Source: Planctomycetota bacterium
GTDB taxonomy: Bacteria; Planctomycetota; Phycisphaerae; Sedimentisphaerales; Anaerohalosphaeraceae
DNA: 8,587 bases
Reading direction: 5' to 3'
Assembly: GCA_003644215.1 (NCBI GenBank)
Contig: QNBU01000035.1
Location: 1 to 8,587, forward strand
Notes under the pieces: model-generated
Told to the model about the DNA's origin: nothing
Databases searched by the model: none
Seen by the model: the letters and a program-made list of their open reading frames with translations, nothing else
Made by a program: the position numbers and the translations under genes
Part shown: positions 1-5,591 of the stretch, one piece after another
Layout: every line of letters starts with the position of its first letter
Position numbering within the stretch: the stretch's first letter is position 1

Positions 1-81
1 ATTATATCCGGGGCTACCTGTTAATTCTGCGGTAACGGCGAATTCTCCGCTGTTTAAGCAATCGTTGAGGCGGTGCGACAT
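1..81 (-). CDS. N-terminus of a methylenetetrahydrofolate reductase-like protein (partial)
   Basis: The minus strand has an ATG at 81-79 preceded by AGGAG about 8 bases upstream, a strong ribosome binding site. The 27 codons that fit in the window have no stop and run off the edge. The translation begins MSHRLNDCLNSGEFAVTAEL and continues TGSPGYN. The pattern 'L-x-S-G-E-F-A-V-T-A-E-L' resembles the N-terminal strand of the TIM barrel of MetF-type 5,10-methylenetetrahydrofolate reductases (typically 'sGeFvvTaEi.pP.g'). Such enzymes reduce methylene-THF to methyl-THF for methionine synthesis or, in anaerobes, the Wood-Ljungdahl pathway. The ORF and its RBS are clear. The family call rests on about 15 residues and is tentative. 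Confidence 0.5.
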   Translation of the reverse strand, partial: MSHRLNDCLNSGEFAVTAELTGSPGYN

Positions 82-152
82 ATTTTTTGTCTCCTGAAAT
101 CCACTGGTTATAGAGCGAGTTAATCACTTAAATCATCCAAAATGACACCCGA

Positions 153-200
153 ATTATAGGGAAAGCCAGGCCTTTATAACACTATAAATCTTTTTTTTTT
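153..200 (-). promoter_or_regulatory. Candidate promoter for the metF-like gene
   Basis: On the minus strand, positions 158-153 read TATAAT, a perfect sigma-70 -10 box. No good -35 hexamer lies 16-18 bases upstream. An uninterrupted run of ten A (minus strand, 200-191) lies just upstream of where the -35 would be, as an UP element would. Transcription would start near 146 and leave a leader of about 65 bases before the ATG at 81. The same T10 run follows a small TTTATA-ACAC-TATAAA dyad (173-188) on the plus strand and could instead look like a weak plus-strand terminator, but no plus-strand gene precedes it. Confidence 0.4.
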
Positions 201-554
201 GGCACGATCCTGCTATTTTGAAAATAATTTCACGAGTCATCCATTACAGCCGTCTCGGATTGTGGGTAATTTGTTAAAAACTCAGTCTTAGAGAATAATT
301 AAGGACAACAGAGGTCTTGAGAATCTCTTTTGAAAGAGGTTTTTTGCAGGGCATGCAGAGATTGACTCTGTTCTTTATGGCGTAATATGTTTTTAAATTA
401 TTGCAAACAATGAGGTTATGAGGCGGCGGCTTGTTCCTCAGCTAAATATGTACAAATCGGTTGATTTGTCTACTTGTTTTCTGTAGCATTTGTTCTTAGT
501 TACAGAAACACCGTCGGGCCTGTTCAAATGTTGGTGATAACTTGGCGAATAACT
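201..554. other. AT-rich intergenic region with small inverted repeats, no gene seen
   Basis: This gap lies between the 3' end of thiE and the metF-like promoter. I see no ORF with a credible start, and no tRNA. It contains several small dyads: CTCTTT-TG-AAAGAG followed by GTTTTTT (325-345), nested inside AACAGAG (307-313) and CTCTGTT (366-372); ACAAATC-GGTT-GATTTGT (452-469), a perfect 7-bp stem; and TCTGTA (480-485) with TACAGA (501-506). The first looks like a weak plus-strand intrinsic terminator. No convincing minus-strand terminator for thiE is visible. Confidence 0.5.
325..345 (+). terminator. Weak terminator-like hairpin with T-tract
   Basis: CTCTTTTGAAAGAG can form a 5-bp stem with a 4-base loop and is followed by G and six T. 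It is oriented for plus-strand transcription although no plus-strand gene lies upstream in the window. It could end a small RNA started near 220-300 or be chance in AT-rich DNA. Confidence 0.2.
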
Positions 555-1613
555 TCATTGTTCCGAGTTTAAGAGCGTGTTTTTTAAGGTGTTACAGCTC
601 TCGGCGGGATTTCCTGAATGCGTCAGGGCTGAACTGACGGCAACGGCCCTGACTCCGATATCCAACAGTACGGGTATATTTTGTGAATGAATCCCCCCGA
701 TAGCGACATGGAAGATCCCCGTTTGTTCAAGAACAGCCAGTGCCTGCCGGATGTAACCGATGCCCGCGAGGTTGAGCTTTGGCTTTGTTGGACTGGCAAA
801 CGCCGGACCGATGCCGACATAATCACAGCCGGAATCAATCGCGGCACTGAGTTCATCGAGAGTGTGCGTGCTGACACCAATGATAAGAGGGCGTTTGGCA
901 AGTTGCCTCACGCAAGAGACACCGATTTCGTTCTGTCCAAGATGCACACCGTCCGCGTCCGAAAGTATGGCGATGTCGGCCCGGTCGTTGATGATGCTGA
1001 CAGCTCCGGCCTCTTTACACAGAGCGGTGAATTTCCGTGCCAGGTCCAGAAGGGACGAATCACAGAATTCTTTGGCCCGTAACTGCAAACAGTCGGCCCC
1101 GTTGTCGATGCAGGTTTTCGCCAGGTCCAGCACTTTGTGTTCGTCCGTTTGGGCCGTTGCGTTGATCAAAACATACAGACGGACGGATTCGAGTTGATGC
1201 TTTGAACAGGCGTAAAGAACGCACTTTTTCTCAAGGGCATATACCTCAAAGCGGATTTTTTCCATGGCGGCCGAAATGGCAGGGTCAATGGTTTGTATCG
1301 ATTCGGCCAGTGCCCGCAATGCCTCGCTGGCTCGTTTGGCCGCGGCAGTAAAACAATCTTCAAGTGATTGTCGTTGAAGCTGACCGGTAACCCTGAGTTC
1401 TCTGCCGACATCGCCGCCGACATCCCGATTCGAGAGCAGCTTTTGCGGGTCGACCCCTTTCATTGACTGGCAAAGCTGGTGTCGGCATTGCTTGGCCTGC
1501 GCCGAGAGGGCGGGGTGGTTCAGTCCAAAGCGGCAGTATTCCTCCATCACCCGCAGGGCCTCGCGCCCGCGATTGAAATTGGCGTCAATAATTCGATAGA
1601 GTACATCAATCAT
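555..1613 (-). CDS. thiE: Bifunctional HMP-P kinase (ThiD2) / thiamine-phosphate synthase (ThiE) fusion
   Basis: This 352-residue protein has two domains. Residues 1-~135 match the ThiD2 family: IIDANFNRGREALRVMEEYCRF at about 8-29, NRDVGGDVG at 62-70 and a second R-x-x-EALRAL helix at 94-102. ThiD2 is known to phosphorylate HMP-P to HMP-PP without acting on free HMP. Residues ~145-352 are a ThiE TIM barrel: QLRAKE 177-182, INDRAD 208-213, DGVHLGQ 221-227, GVSTH 246-250, YVGIGPAFASPTK 265-277 and AIGGI 304-308, the usual substrate and Mg-diphosphate contacts. ThiE couples HMP-PP to thiazole phosphate to give thiamine phosphate. The start is fixed because the ThiD2 motif begins within ten residues of the ATG. 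There is no Shine-Dalgarno upstream. The gene diverges from the TPP riboswitch operon and has no riboswitch of its own. Confidence 0.95.
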   Translation of the reverse strand: MIDVLYRIIDANFNRGREALRVMEEYCRFGLNHPALSAQAKQCRHQLCQSMKGVDPQKLLSNRDVGGDVGRELRVTGQLQRQSLEDCFTAAAKRASEALRALAESIQTIDPAISAAMEKIRFEVYALEKKCVLYACSKHQLESVRLYVLINATAQTDEHKVLDLAKTCIDNGADCLQLRAKEFCDSSLLDLARKFTALCKEAGAVSIINDRADIAILSDADGVHLGQNEIGVSCVRQLAKRPLIIGVSTHTLDELSAAIDSGCDYVGIGPAFASPTKPKLNLAGIGYIRQALAVLEQTGIFHVAIGGIHSQNIPVLLDIGVRAVAVSSALTHSGNPAESCNTLKNTLLNSEQ

Positions 1614-1621
1614 AGAGGGTG

Positions 1622-1627
1622 ATTATA
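1622..1627 (-). promoter_or_regulatory. Consensus -10 box immediately upstream of thiE
   Basis: On the minus strand 1627-1622 reads TATAAT, a perfect -10 box, only 8 bases before the thiE ATG at 1613. The -35 region is T-rich (GTTTTTTGAGT) without a good hexamer. Transcription starting 6-8 bases downstream would begin at about the start codon, so the mRNA would have almost no leader. This agrees with the lack of any Shine-Dalgarno motif there. Confidence 0.45.
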
Positions 1628-1761
1628 GAGAAAATCTAACTCAAAAAACAGAGGTAGGTTGAAGAAAATCGCATCAGAACAAAAAAAACTAAAAATCACG
1701 AATATCACCAGCATATCCGCAGTTGACTGAAATACCTCTCTTTTATGTTACTTTTCTGTGC

Positions 1762-1773
1762 AAACAATTGTTT
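1762..1773. promoter_or_regulatory. Perfect 12-bp palindrome AAACAATTGTTT in the divergent promoter region
   Basis: AAACAATTGTTT is its own reverse complement and sits between the divergent thiE and riboswitch-operon promoters, about 55 bases upstream of the predicted plus-strand start. It could be a repressor or activator site. It is AT-rich and short, so chance is a real alternative. Confidence 0.2.
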
Positions 1774-1788
1774 TTTTGCCTAAACTTC

Positions 1789-1816
1789 TTGCATTTTATC
1801 GACCCCTTTCTAAAAT
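1789..1816 (+). promoter_or_regulatory. Candidate sigma-70 promoter of the riboswitch-controlled thi operon
   Basis: TTGCAT (1789-1794) and TAAAAT (1811-1816) are separated by 16 bases. The -10 box matches 5 of 6 consensus positions and the -35 box 3 of 6. The predicted start near 1823 falls six bases before the first paired base of the riboswitch, exactly where a start should be. The -10 box lies inside an imperfect 21-bp dyad (1801-1821, GACCC...GGGTC). Confidence 0.55.
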
Positions 1817-1828
1817 GGGTCGTATAGC

Positions 1829-1946
1829 GTTTGGTGTCAGGGGAGCGATAGGCCGTTGGCCTTGAGCTGAGAGTTGAGCGGTGTTTTGGCCGCATGACCC
1901 TTTGAACCTGATCCGGTTAATTCCGGCGAAGGGAGGCACGATAAAC
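1829..1946 (+). promoter_or_regulatory. TPP riboswitch (THI element)
   Basis: The aptamer carries the two diagnostic conserved segments: CTGAGA at 1867-1872, which contacts the pyrimidine ring, and the long ACCC-TTTGAACCTGATCCGG...CCGGCGAAGGGA block at 1897-1934, which forms P4/P5 and binds the diphosphate. P1 can be drawn as GTGTC (1834-1838) with GGCAC (1935-1939), extended by GTTT (1829-1832) with AAAC (1943-1946). P2 is GGGG (1840-1843) with CCC (1898-1900). P3 includes AGGCC-GTT-GGCCT. An extra stem GCGG...CCGC lies between CTGAGA and ACCC. A terminator follows, so TPP probably stops transcription before thiF. Confidence 0.97.
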
Positions 1947-1952
1947 AAGGAT

Positions 1953-1989
1953 GCCCCTGTTCATTGATGCTTAATGGCAGGGGCTTTTT
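1953..1989 (+). terminator. Intrinsic terminator forming the riboswitch expression platform
   Basis: GCCCCTG (1953-1959) pairs with CAGGGGC (1978-1984) across an 18-base loop, followed by TTTTT. It lies 6 bases after the P1 helix and before any gene, the expected position for a ligand-controlled terminator. The hexamer CAGGGG of the 3' arm also occurs inside the aptamer at 1838-1843, so the 5' arm has a second possible partner. Confidence 0.85.
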
Positions 1990-2113
1990 ATATACAATAG
2001 CCCGAAGCGCCAGCGCAGGGATAAAAGCCCCGAAGGAATGGAATGCAATAGATGACGGGTGGTACGGTCAAGCCCTGCTTGGCTGTGGATGCTTGGACAG
2101 TTGAGACAATACT
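1990..2113 (+). other. Leader between riboswitch terminator and thiF, with a repeat-like segment
   Basis: There is no gene here. Positions 1999-2035 (TAGCCCGAAGCGCCAGCGCAGGG, split as TAGCCCGAAG + CGCCAGCGCAGGG, then AAAGCCCCGAAGG) resemble the modules of the three intergenic repeats farther downstream. CCC/GGG and GCG/CGC can pair here, but the final GCCCCGAAGG lacks the closing GGGC, so it would be a decayed or different copy. The rest, up to the thiF ATG, shows no strong Shine-Dalgarno; GTTGAG (2100-2105) is the closest. Confidence 0.35.
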
Positions 2114-2746
2114 ATGAGATCGCATACATTTTACGAGTTGACAAATGCTGTCGTTGGCATTGCGGGCCTGGGTGGTTTGGGGTCCAATGTGGCTGTGGCG
2201 CTGACACGGCTCAAGGTTGGCAAGCTGGTCTTGGTGGACTTTGATGTGGTCGAAGAGAGTAATCTGAATCGCCAGAACTATTTTCCCGACCAGATTGGAC
2301 AGCACAAGGTTGATGCGTCGTTAAAAAATCTGCGTCGAATCAATCCCGAGGCGGATTTAGAAGGACACAAAGTCCGCCTGACGCCGGAGAAGATTCCGCA
2401 GGTTTTCAAGGATTGCCGCATCATTGCCGAATGCTTTGACCGTGCGGACCAAAAGCAGATGTTGGTCGAGACAGTTTTGTCAAAGATAAAAGATGTCGTG
2501 GTGGTCTCTGTGAGTGGCCTGGCGGGGTACGGCCGTAGTAACGAGATTGTTACCCGCCGCATTTCGGATCGGCTGATACTGGTGGGTGATACAGTGTCCG
2601 GCACAGGCCCCGGTGTGCCGCTGACGGCCCCGCGAGTGGGCGTCGCCGCGTATCATCAGGCCAACGCCATTGCTGAAACGCTGATCAATATTGGGAACGC
2701 GGGTGTCTCACCCGCAAGCGATATGATGAAGGGCGAAAATCCATGA
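2114..2746 (+). CDS. thiF: ThiS adenylyltransferase ThiF (family 2, short form)
   Basis: This 210-residue E1-like protein activates the ThiS C-terminal glycine with ATP so that it can receive sulfur. GIAGLGGLGSN at 15-25 is the nucleotide-binding loop. VDFDVVEESNLNRQ at 41-54 holds the Asp that binds the ribose and the Asn/Arg/Gln that contact the ATP phosphates. ECFDRADQK at 106-114 and TAPRVGV at 171-177 are further family motifs. It lacks the zinc CxxC pairs of E. coli ThiF/MoeB, as short family-2 ThiF proteins do. An in-frame stop (2102-2104) lies just upstream, so ATG 2114 is the only reasonable start, though its RBS is poor. The gene is first after the riboswitch and overlaps thiS by 4 bases (ATGA). 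The last ~15 residues (NAGVSPAS...) come from a hairpin repeat rather than the family fold. Confidence 0.93.
   Translation: MRSHTFYELTNAVVGIAGLGGLGSNVAVALTRLKVGKLVLVDFDVVEESNLNRQNYFPDQIGQHKVDASLKNLRRINPEADLEGHKVRLTPEKIPQVFKDCRIIAECFDRADQKQMLVETVLSKIKDVVVVSVSGLAGYGRSNEIVTRRISDRLILVGDTVSGTGPGVPLTAPRVGVAAYHQANAIAETLINIGNAGVSPASDMMKGENP
2699..2738 (+). repeat. Hairpin repeat at the 3' end of thiF (encodes NAGVSPAS tail)
   Basis: GCGGGTG-TCT-CACCCGC (2699-2715) is a perfect 7-bp stem with a 3-base loop, and AAGGGCGAAAA follows at 2729-2739. The translated peptide NAGVSPAS is one I associate with a repeat that is read into many unrelated ORF ends, but I cannot search for it. It provides the C-terminal tail of ThiF, and its AAGGGC serves as the Shine-Dalgarno of thiS. 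Confidence 0.5.
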
Positions 2747-2955
2747 GTGCGACATTGAAAATAAACGGAACTGAAAAAACTTTTGATCAGGGCCTGCCGT
2801 CAACGCTGACTGAACTGTTGGCCCAATTAGAGATCAACGCCGCTACGGTGGTCGCCGAAATTAACGGCGACATCGTCGAGCGAAAAAACTTTGCGCAGAC
2901 CGAACTGAAAGATCAAATGGCCATTGAACTCATCCGCTTCGACGGCGGCGGATAA
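2743..2955 (+). CDS. thiS: Sulfur carrier protein ThiS
   Basis: This 70-residue ubiquitin-like protein ends in DGGG. ThiF adenylates the terminal Gly, which becomes a thiocarboxylate that donates sulfur to ThiG. The N-terminal LKINGTEKTF strand, the LTELLAQLEI helix (23-32) and the VVAEINGDIVER strand (36-47) are typical of the ThiS fold. The usual length is about 66, so it is complete. The ATG overlaps the thiF stop, and AAGGGC (2729-2734) lies about 8 bases upstream, indicating translational coupling. Confidence 0.95.
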   Translation: MSATLKINGTEKTFDQGLPSTLTELLAQLEINAATVVAEINGDIVERKNFAQTELKDQMAIELIRFDGGG

Positions 2956-3019
2956 TATAACGCCGGCATCCTGCCGACGCAAAAGCGTGGAGCGGTAGCG
3001 ACACGATGATAAAAATTTA
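2956..3019 (+). repeat. Short hairpin-rich spacer after thiS
   Basis: This spacer contains CGCCGGCATCCTGCCGACG (2960-2978), in which CGGCA and TGCCG can pair, and CGTG-GAGCGGTAGCGA-CACG (2985-3004) with an inner GC-GGTA-GC. It is unlike the 90-bp repeat that follows and looks like a second repeat type. Only one copy is present here, so calling it a repeat is inference from its form. Confidence 0.3.
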
Positions 3020-3109
3020 GGCCCGAAGGGCCGTAAGTGAATTAGCCGGAGGCGTAAGCCTCCGGAAAGGATTATTTTTTCTGCTAAAAGCCCCAAAGGG
3101 GCGAAAGAA
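3020..3109 (+). repeat. Three-hairpin intergenic repeat, copy A
   Basis: Module 1 is GGCCC-GAA-GGGCC (3020-3032). Module 2 is CCGGAGGC-GTAA-GCCTCCGG (3046-3065), a perfect 8-bp stem with a GTAA (GNRA-type) loop. A 24-base linker follows, then module 3 GCCCC-AAA-GGGGC (3090-3102) and GAAAGAA. It is the copy with the most perfect stems. It sits between thiS and thiG, 35 bases before the thiG start, so it does not supply the thiG RBS. The other copies are at 3923-4010 and 7974-8062. Confidence 0.9.
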
Positions 3110-3144
3110 TAAAAAAGTGTTTTTTATAGAATAGTTGGATAGAC

Positions 3145-3918
3145 ATGAGTGCACTGAAAATTGCAGGTAAGGAATTCGATTCCCGACTGTTTGTCGGTAC
3201 GGGGAAATTTGCGTCCAATGCGCTGATGGCTCGCGCCATTGCCGCATCGGGATCGCAGATGGTTACCGTGGCTCTGCGGCGGGTGGATATCGAAAACGAA
3301 AACGACGATATGCTCGCGGCGATTGACCAAACGAAGTATCAACTGTTGCCAAATACCTCCGGCGCTCGTGATGCCGCAGAAGCCGTGCGGCTGTCCCGAC
3401 TGGCCAGAGCCGCCAGTGGGATCGCCTGGGTCAAGCTGGAAGTGACGCCCGATCCGTATTATCTCCTTCCGGACGGGCAAGAGACATTAAAGGCCGCCGA
3501 GATACTGGTCAAAGATGGCTTTATTGTATTGCCCTATATCAATGCGGACCCCATCTTGGCCAAAAAATTGCAGGATGTTGGCTGCGCGACCGTGATGCCG
3601 CTGGCCAGTCCGATCGGTTCCAATCAGGGAATGAAGACAAAGGCCTCGATTGAGATCATTATCGAACAGGCAACCGTGCCGGTCGTGGTTGATGCGGGTT
3701 TGGGTGCTCCATCCCACGCCGCCGAAGCGATGGAGATGGGGGCCGATGCGGTACTGGTCAACACCGCGATTGCCGCCGCCAATGATCCGGTCGAGATAGC
3801 AAAGGCCTTCAAGATGGCAACCCAAGCAGGGCGGATTGCCTACGAAACCGGCCTCGCCTCCAAAAGCACAACCGCCAGCGCCTCCAGCCCCTTAACCGGT
3901 TTTTTGCGAAATGAATAA
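3145..3918 (+). CDS. thiG: Thiazole synthase ThiG
   Basis: This 257-residue TIM-barrel enzyme joins 1-deoxy-D-xylulose 5-phosphate, dehydroglycine and sulfur from ThiS thiocarboxylate to form the thiazole phosphate. The N-terminus [19 protein letters not shown] (4-22) is typical. K97 in AWVKLEV is the expected Schiff-base lysine. [29 protein letters not shown] (~129-157), [31 protein letters not shown] (~179-209) and the AYETGLA motif near 231-237 are family signatures for phosphate binding and the barrel end. Its length equals that of E. coli ThiG (256). The RBS is weak (GGAT, 3137-3140). The 3' end is separated from thiH only by repeat copy B. Confidence 0.97.
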   Translation: MSALKIAGKEFDSRLFVGTGKFASNALMARAIAASGSQMVTVALRRVDIENENDDMLAAIDQTKYQLLPNTSGARDAAEAVRLSRLARAASGIAWVKLEVTPDPYYLLPDGQETLKAAEILVKDGFIVLPYINADPILAKKLQDVGCATVMPLASPIGSNQGMKTKASIEIIIEQATVPVVVDAGLGAPSHAAEAMEMGADAVLVNTAIAAANDPVEIAKAFKMATQAGRIAYETGLASKSTTASASSPLTGFLRNE

Positions 3919-3922
3919 TTCA

Positions 3923-4010
3923 GGGCCGAAGGCCCGAAAGTTAATTAGCCGGATGCGTAAGCGTCCGGTGTTGCGAACAAGAAATCTCTAAAGCCCCAAA
4001 GGGGCGAAAG
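3923..4010 (+). repeat. Three-hairpin intergenic repeat, copy B
   Basis: GGGCC-GAA-GGCCC (3923-3935), CCGGATGC-GTAA-GCGTCCGG (3949-3968), a 24-base linker, then GCCCC-AAA-GGGGC (3993-4005) and GAAAG ending directly at the thiH ATG. Compared with copy A, one pair of module 1 is swapped from C-G to G-C, and one pair of module 2 is changed to a T-G (U-G) wobble. The copy fills the whole thiG-thiH gap and contains the thiH Shine-Dalgarno (AAAGGGG) inside module 3. Confidence 0.9.
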
Positions 4011-5168
4011 ATGACGACGATAGTAAGTGCAAACATACAATCAATTCTCTCAAAAAAGCAGCTTGATAATAATCGAGAATGCTGGGAGATTGCATTACAA
4101 ACCGTAACCGCCGAACAGGTCCGGCGGGAACTGGCAAGCCCCGCCGGTAAATTTTCTCTGGAGCGGTTAGTCACGCTTCTTTCACCCGCAGCCGAGCCGT
4201 TTCTTGAGACCATGGCGCAGCAGGCACACGCTTTAACTATTCAACGATTCGGTAAAACCATCCAACTGTACGCCCCGCTCTATGTGTCCAATGTCTGTAT
4301 CAACAGTTGCCGGTATTGCGGGTACAATAAAACAACTCAAATCGACCGAACACGGCTGACCATCGAACAGGCCGTTTCCGATGCCGCCGTGATTGCAGGT
4401 GAAGGTTTCAGGCATTTACTGCTGGTCAGCGGCGAGGATACGCAATTTGTATCGCCGGATTATTTATGCGAGTTGGCTTCAAAGCTCAAAGAGAAGTTCT
4501 CATCGCTTTCGATAGAGATTTATGCGATGAGTCAGGCCGAATACGCACAGCTTTTCAATGCGGGCATTGACGGCGTAACACTCTATCAGGAAACCTATGA
4601 CCGAGATGTCTATGCTGATTATCATCTCGCCGGCCCTAAAGCGGATTATGACGGCCGCCTCGATGCCCCGGATCGGTTTGCTTCGGCCGGAATGCGTCGG
4701 ATTGGGTTGGGGTTCTTACTTGGATTGACCGATTGGCGCATCGAGACACTGGCAATGGCTGAACACGCCTCCTGTCTGATAAAAAAATACTGGCGAAGCC
4801 AAATATCCTTTTCGTTTCCCCGCATTTGTCCGGCGACCAGCGTTCAGTCCCAATGGCCGCACTTGGTTTCGGATACGAATATGGTGCAGATGATGCTTGC
4901 CCTGCGATTGTGTTTTGCGGATGCGGGGATCGTATTATCCACACGGGAAACGCCCGAATTCAGGGACAATCTGATGAATCTGTGCGTTACTCGCCTCAGT
5001 GCCGGCTCAAAAACCAACCCCGGCGGCTATGCCAGCGAAAAAACCGCTGCCGAGCAGTTTGAAGTCGCCGACAGCCGAAGCCCCGAAGAAGTTGCCCGTA
5101 TTATCCGTTCTCACGGTTATGAGGCGGTCTGGAAGGATTGGGATGTATCTTTTAACAAATTGGGTTGA
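4011..5168 (+). CDS. thiH: 2-iminoacetate synthase ThiH (radical SAM tyrosine lyase)
   Basis: This 385-residue radical-SAM protein splits tyrosine into dehydroglycine and p-cresol, feeding ThiG. The cluster motif is C96-x3-C100-x2-C103 within VCINSCRYCGY, where the Cys residues bind the [4Fe-4S] cluster that cleaves SAM. LYAPLYVSNVC (86-96) precedes it as in E. coli ThiH. LLVSGEDTQ and MSQAEYAQLFNAGIDGVTLYQETYD are barrel motifs typical of ThiH. The C-terminus DWDVSFNKLG is the expected end. The length is near that of E. coli ThiH (377). Its presence instead of ThiO fits an anaerobe. Translation starts flush against repeat copy B, whose AAAGGGG is the RBS. Sixty bases separate it from vorD, with no terminator visible. 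Confidence 0.96.
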   Translation: MTTIVSANIQSILSKKQLDNNRECWEIALQTVTAEQVRRELASPAGKFSLERLVTLLSPAAEPFLETMAQQAHALTIQRFGKTIQLYAPLYVSNVCINSCRYCGYNKTTQIDRTRLTIEQAVSDAAVIAGEGFRHLLLVSGEDTQFVSPDYLCELASKLKEKFSSLSIEIYAMSQAEYAQLFNAGIDGVTLYQETYDRDVYADYHLAGPKADYDGRLDAPDRFASAGMRRIGLGFLLGLTDWRIETLAMAEHASCLIKKYWRSQISFSFPRICPATSVQSQWPHLVSDTNMVQMMLALRLCFADAGIVLSTRETPEFRDNLMNLCVTRLSAGSKTNPGGYASEKTAAEQFEVADSRSPEEVARIIRSHGYEAVWKDWDVSFNKLG

Positions 5169-5228
5169 CCCCAAATACCGTTGCCCGTATGATAAAAGTG
5201 TCAATAAAGTGCTGTCATAAGGTATGAA

Positions 5229-5480
5229 ATGAATAAAGTTCACTTTGATAAGCATCGCTGTAAGGGGTGTGGGATGTGTGTCCTGTTTTGCCCGCAGAAG
5301 ATACTTCGTATGTCTGCGGGCCTCAACGATCAGGGCTTTCCCTATCCTGAACTGACCGACCCGGATCGCTGTACGGCGTGCGGGATGTGTTTTCGGATGT
5401 GTCCGGATTGCGCGATCCAGGTGGACAAAGACGGCGTCAAAATCAAAGACAAAAAAGAAACCACGGATGTTACAAAATAA
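5229..5480 (+). CDS. vorD: 2-oxoacid:ferredoxin oxidoreductase delta subunit (2[4Fe-4S] ferredoxin)
   Basis: This 83-residue ferredoxin-like subunit has two CxxCxxCxxxCP motifs, CKGCGMCVLFCP (11-22) and CTACGMCFRMCP (48-59), that bind two [4Fe-4S] clusters and pass electrons from the TPP-bound intermediate to external ferredoxin. An extra Cys follows at 61. Its place before the alpha, beta and gamma genes is the usual order for four-subunit 2-oxoisovalerate or 2-oxoglutarate oxidoreductases. The start is ATG 5229 with AAGG (5219-5222) 6 bases upstream; an out-of-frame ATG at 5224 lies between. The vor name follows from the neighbouring alpha subunit; korD is the alternative. Confidence 0.88.
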   Translation: MNKVHFDKHRCKGCGMCVLFCPQKILRMSAGLNDQGFPYPELTDPDRCTACGMCFRMCPDCAIQVDKDGVKIKDKKETTDVTK

Positions 5481-5492
5481 CACGGTTTTTTT

Positions 5493-5564
5493 ACCATGAA
5501 GAAACTGAAGAACATGAAGTTTTTTTAATTATTTCTTCTTCATGTCCTTCCTGTTCTTCATGGT
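5493..5564. repeat. Long imperfect inverted repeat (27-bp arms) between vorD and vorB
   Basis: The arms 5493-5519 and 5538-5564 pair at 23 of 27 positions, beginning ACCATGAAGAA and ending TTCTTCATGGT, with an 18-base T/A-rich loop. It is a MITE- or palindrome-like insertion in the 111-base gap between vorD and vorB. The T-tract lies in the loop, not after the stem, so it is not a standard terminator. It does not disrupt either gene: the vorB RBS (AGGGAAG, 5579-5585) is outside it. The ATGAAGAA-type palindrome looks like a dispersed repeat, but only one copy is seen here. Confidence 0.8.
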
Positions 5565-5591
5565 TATAAATTCGATGCAGGGAAGTGAAAT

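Noticed and set aside
452..469. Perfect hairpin ACAAATC-GGTT-GATTTGT as a thiE terminator
   Set aside because: On the minus strand it is followed by ACATATTTAGC, not a T-tract, so it does not look like an intrinsic terminator.
537..555. Direct repeat ATAACTT (537-543, 549-555), lox-like in appearance
   Set aside because: Only seven bases repeated, no inverted arms or recombinase gene; likely chance.
687..1082. 131-codon plus-strand frame opposite thiE
   Set aside because: It is the complement of the well-supported ThiD2-ThiE coding sequence, with no recognisable domain.
1723..1750. Alternative promoter with TTGACT at 1723
   Set aside because: No good -10 box at 16-18 bases; the TTGCAT/TAAAAT pair at 1789-1816 fits the riboswitch start much better.
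2059..2244. 61-codon plus-strand frame overlapping the start of thiF
   Set aside because: Most of it is thiF read in another frame; no RBS and no known motif.
5169..5228. Promoter before vorD (TTGCCC ... AATAAA)
   Set aside because: The hexamers match poorly; I cannot support a promoter, though one cannot be excluded.
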